Shown here in pieces: positions 35,441 through 37,029 of a DNA stretch of 37,029 nt. Position numbers and translations under genes: made by a program. The notes below the pieces were generated by a model, which saw only the letters and a list, made by a program, of their open reading frames with translations, did not search any database and was not told the origin of the DNA. Where the stretch lies: positions 1-37,029 of the forward strand of contig CANJBX010000035.1 of NCBI GenBank assembly GCA_947472885.1, written 5' to 3'. The number at the start of each line of letters is the position of its first letter. The stretch's first letter is position 1. This DNA is from Hyphomicrobiaceae bacterium. Lineage in GTDB: Bacteria; Pseudomonadota; Alphaproteobacteria; Rhizobiales; Xanthobacteraceae.

Positions 35441-36514
35441 GTGTTTTGCGCCGCCGGCATCGGTTTCCCCCTGGTTGCCAGGGAGACCGATCACCTGTTT
35501 CGACTGTCGACGGGAGTCCTCTCTACGACGCCATCACCTGCTGTCCGCAATCACCGGATTACTGTACGCGTTGCACCGGTTTCCGCACAAAGACACCTTG
35601 GCGATCATTATCAAAATGGGCTTGGCGTCGTTCAAGATTATATCAAAGCACATTTTTGGTACAATTTGGCTGCTGCATCTGGGAACATTTTTGCAACAAA
35701 ATCCAGAGACGCGATTGCTTCTATTATGACACAAGGGCAAGTTGCGCACGCCCAAGAAATGGCTCGGCAACACGGCGCATCAAATCGCGAACAGGTGGAC
35801 AAAGAAACAGAGAATCCTCAATTGCCGCGACGACGCACTGAGAAAAGTCCGCAGCAAAAGCCATCCATATCGCAACTGCCGAAGTCTCAAGCGTCGCAAG
35901 GCACGGGCTTTTTTGTATCTGCAGATGGGTACGTTATAACTAACGCGCATGTTGTTGCTGGATGCGCGAAAATCGTGGCGATTGATGCCGAGGGCAGTCG
36001 ATTCGGACTCAGCGTTGAGCGTATTTCACATGCGGATGATCTTGCATTGCTTAAAGCAGATACTCGGCGCAGGTCGTTCGCAGCATTTTGCGACCCTTCT
36101 AATATCAATCAAGGCAAAACCGTAGTTGCCTATGGTTATCCGTTTGCTCAGTTTCTTTCGTCTTCAGGAAATGTTTCAAGCGGGTTGATTACTGCGTTAG
36201 CAGGCATCGACGATAATCCTCTCCATCTTCAAATTTCTGCACCCGTGCAACCGGGAAACAGCGGCGGTCCGTTAGTCGATTTGAGAGGCTCTATTATTGG
36301 CGTTGTTGTCTCTAAATTAGACGCAAACGAAATGATCCGCCTCACAGATCACGCTCCGGAAAATGTAAATTTTGCGATCAAAACGTCGGCAGTATTCAAA
36401 TTGCTCAACGCGAGTTCAGTGAAATACTGGAGTATGTCGTCTCAGCAAGAATTCTCAATCGGTGATTTGACGCAACAGTTGAAAAAATACACCGTGAAGA
36501 TTGAGTGCGATTAA
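35441..36514 (+). CDS. Sel1-repeat / trypsin-like serine protease, N-terminus doubtful
   Basis: Frame from GTG 35441. Residues about 50-108 are a last Sel1 repeat with its usual tail (L-G-D-H-Y-Q-N-G-L-G-V...W-Y-N-L-A-A-A-S-G, then R-D-A-I-A-S-I-M-T-Q-G-Q). After a polar Pro/Gln/Lys linker comes a HtrA-like S1C protease domain with a complete triad: His in I-T-N-A-H-V-V, Asp in H-A-D-D-L-A-L-L and Ser in Q-P-G-N-S-G-G-P-L-V-D. No PDZ domain follows. The first 45 residues lack a signal peptide and further Sel1 repeats and do not look protein-like, so the 5' end may be truncated. The gene is AT-rich relative to the chromosome. Related proteins are periplasmic; the function here is unknown. Confidence 0.7.
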   Translation: MFCAAGIGFPLVARETDHLFRLSTGVLSTTPSPAVRNHRITVRVAPVSAQRHLGDHYQNGLGVVQDYIKAHFWYNLAAASGNIFATKSRDAIASIMTQGQVAHAQEMARQHGASNREQVDKETENPQLPRRRTEKSPQQKPSISQLPKSQASQGTGFFVSADGYVITNAHVVAGCAKIVAIDAEGSRFGLSVERISHADDLALLKADTRRRSFAAFCDPSNINQGKTVVAYGYPFAQFLSSSGNVSSGLITALAGIDDNPLHLQISAPVQPGNSGGPLVDLRGSIIGVVVSKLDANEMIRLTDHAPENVNFAIKTSAVFKLLNASSVKYWSMSSQQEFSIGDLTQQLKKYTVKIECD

Positions 36515-36530
36515 AATGCCCAGGGGTACA

Positions 36531-36888
36531 ATGGAGACTAATTTCAACGACGAACAAAAGAGATTTCTTGTGCATCACAAGATCTTGCCACAAAGTCTTT
36601 TCGATGCAAGTAGAATGCGCAGTACCGAGTGGCAGATCATAAAGAGAAAGGAGAAAAAAAATTATTTTGCTATGGAGCGGAGCCATGTAAACGGTCGAAA
36701 CAGACCGCCTCGCCCCACACGTTTCGCGAGCGTGTAAATCATTGCATTCAGTGTGATCCGTCGAAAATAAATTTCATGCGGCGAAACGTCGATGATGGCT
36801 TCGTATATATTTCAGCGTCGACACAACTGAGGCTGTTGAAAGTAGGTTACTCAAAAGACCCCGATGAACGAGAGAGAACTATTAGCAG
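36531..36888 (+). pseudogene. GIY-YIG (T5orf172-like) gene, frameshifted and cut by an IS
   Basis: ATG at 36531 with AGGGG five bases upstream begins M-E-T-N-F-N-D-E-Q-K-R-F-L, which stays open in its own frame to 36737. The remainder of the protein is in the -1 frame from a run of eight A (36654-36661): K-K-L-F-C-Y-G-A-E-P-C-K, H-C-I-Q-C-D (two Cys pairs), then D-D-G-F-V-Y-I-S-A-S-T...L-L-K-V-G-Y-S-K-D-P-D-E-R, which is the start of a T5orf172-type GIY-YIG domain (VYI and KVGYS as the two halves of the motif). The domain is then lost at about 36888, where IS sequence begins. The rest of the GIY-YIG domain, with its usual Arg and Glu, is missing. Confidence 0.65.
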
Positions 36889-37029
36889 GATGTTGAAAAA
36901 GGGTCTTCCCTTGGGCCCGCTAGCGTGATTCCGTCTTGTTAACGCAGGACGGAGGTGAGCGATGCGCGGGATGGATGAGAGATCGGGGTCGCTGTTTTCA
37001 TACGTCGATCTTGAAGGGCGGATTCCGCA
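36889..37029 (+). mobile_element. left end of an IS5-family insertion sequence (partial)
   Basis: Composition jumps back to GC-rich at about 36889. The stretch beginning GATGTTGAAAAAGGGTC is the probable terminal-repeat region, followed by a short leader and a transposase start. The exact end and any target duplication cannot be set without the right end, which is outside the window. It interrupts the GIY-YIG gene. Confidence 0.6.
36962..37029 (+). CDS. IS5-family transposase, N-terminal fragment
   Basis: ATG at 36962 follows a strong GGAGG ribosome-binding site (GGAGGTGAGCG). Only 22 codons are in the window (M-R-G-M-D-E-R-S-G-S-L-F-S-Y-V-D-L-E-G-R-I-P). This opening is, from memory, the N-terminus of IS5-family DDE transposases common in Bradyrhizobium and relatives. 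The catalytic domain lies beyond the window, so intactness is unknown. Confidence 0.65.
   Translation, partial: MRGMDERSGSLFSYVDLEGRIP

Larger units (their letters stand above)
35160..37029. mobile_element. left edge of a putative tRNA-Thr-integrated genomic island
   Basis: From the tRNA fragment rightward the composition falls clearly below that of the preceding 35 kb, codon use changes, and gene content turns to accessory types: a protease with Sel1 repeat, a GIY-YIG gene remnant and an IS. The first 235 bp (35206-35440) hold no recognisable gene. No integrase is visible; it would be expected near the far end beside the intact tRNA. The right boundary is outside the window. Confidence 0.55.

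Overview
The window looks like the chromosome of an alphaproteobacterium of the Bradyrhizobium/Rhodopseudomonas/Afipia group (Nitrobacteraceae). The pointers are high-GC coding sequence, a plant-type glutamate-cysteine ligase, an aa3 cytochrome oxidase cluster with a CoxF-like small gene, paired b and b' ATP synthase subunits, a C4-pathway HemA, an IalB-family secreted protein and Bradyrhizobium-style Liv transporters. The genus is inferred from gene content; no rRNA is present.

Layout, left to right. (1) 1-743 is non-coding: a run of GC-rich hairpins (61-319) followed by a 27-bp perfect inverted repeat (418-545). (2) 744-5414 holds gshA and a secreted PAN-domain protein on +, then ogt, tldD and ialB on -. 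(3) 5800-12276 is the oxidase cluster: coxB, coxA, ctaB, a coxF-like gene, ctaG, coxC, a strong terminator, then DUF983 and surf1. (4) 12303-16150 has a small AT-richer membrane-protein locus that looks frameshifted, then thrC, an M16 peptidase and a GNAT acetyltransferase. (5) A lipoprotein gene converges through a two-way terminator on the Fo operon atpI-atpB-atpE-atpF'-atpF (- strand), which has a good sigma70-type promoter. (6) 19863-24838 carries a conserved secreted coiled-coil protein, then a convergent pair: a LuxR-type response regulator and an 1168-aa hybrid kinase fused to an SLC5 transporter domain (CrbS/CrbR-like). (7) 25022-29868 has an AbrB-family membrane protein, a DedA-like protein, hemA, and an amidohydrolase-SDR operon. 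(8) 30326-34962 is a complete branched-chain-amino-acid-type ABC transporter (livH, livM, livG, livF, livK) ending in a terminator.

The right end differs. At 35160-35205 lies the 3' half of a tRNA-Thr(GGU) gene without its 5' half, exactly where base composition drops. This is the expected scar of an integrative element that used the tRNA gene as its attachment site; the element should run rightward past the window, with an intact tRNA-Thr at its far end. The visible cargo is a Sel1-repeat/trypsin-like protease with a doubtful N-terminus, a GIY-YIG (T5orf172-like) gene broken by a homopolymer frameshift, and the beginning of an IS5-family insertion sequence that cuts that gene.

Most of the window is ordinary core metabolism: respiration, ATP synthesis, heme, glutathione and threonine. 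I found no convincing new multi-gene system. The most useful leads are the tRNA-anchored island edge, the hairpin-rich element at the left end, the two genes broken in the same way at homopolymers, and the transporter-kinase pair.
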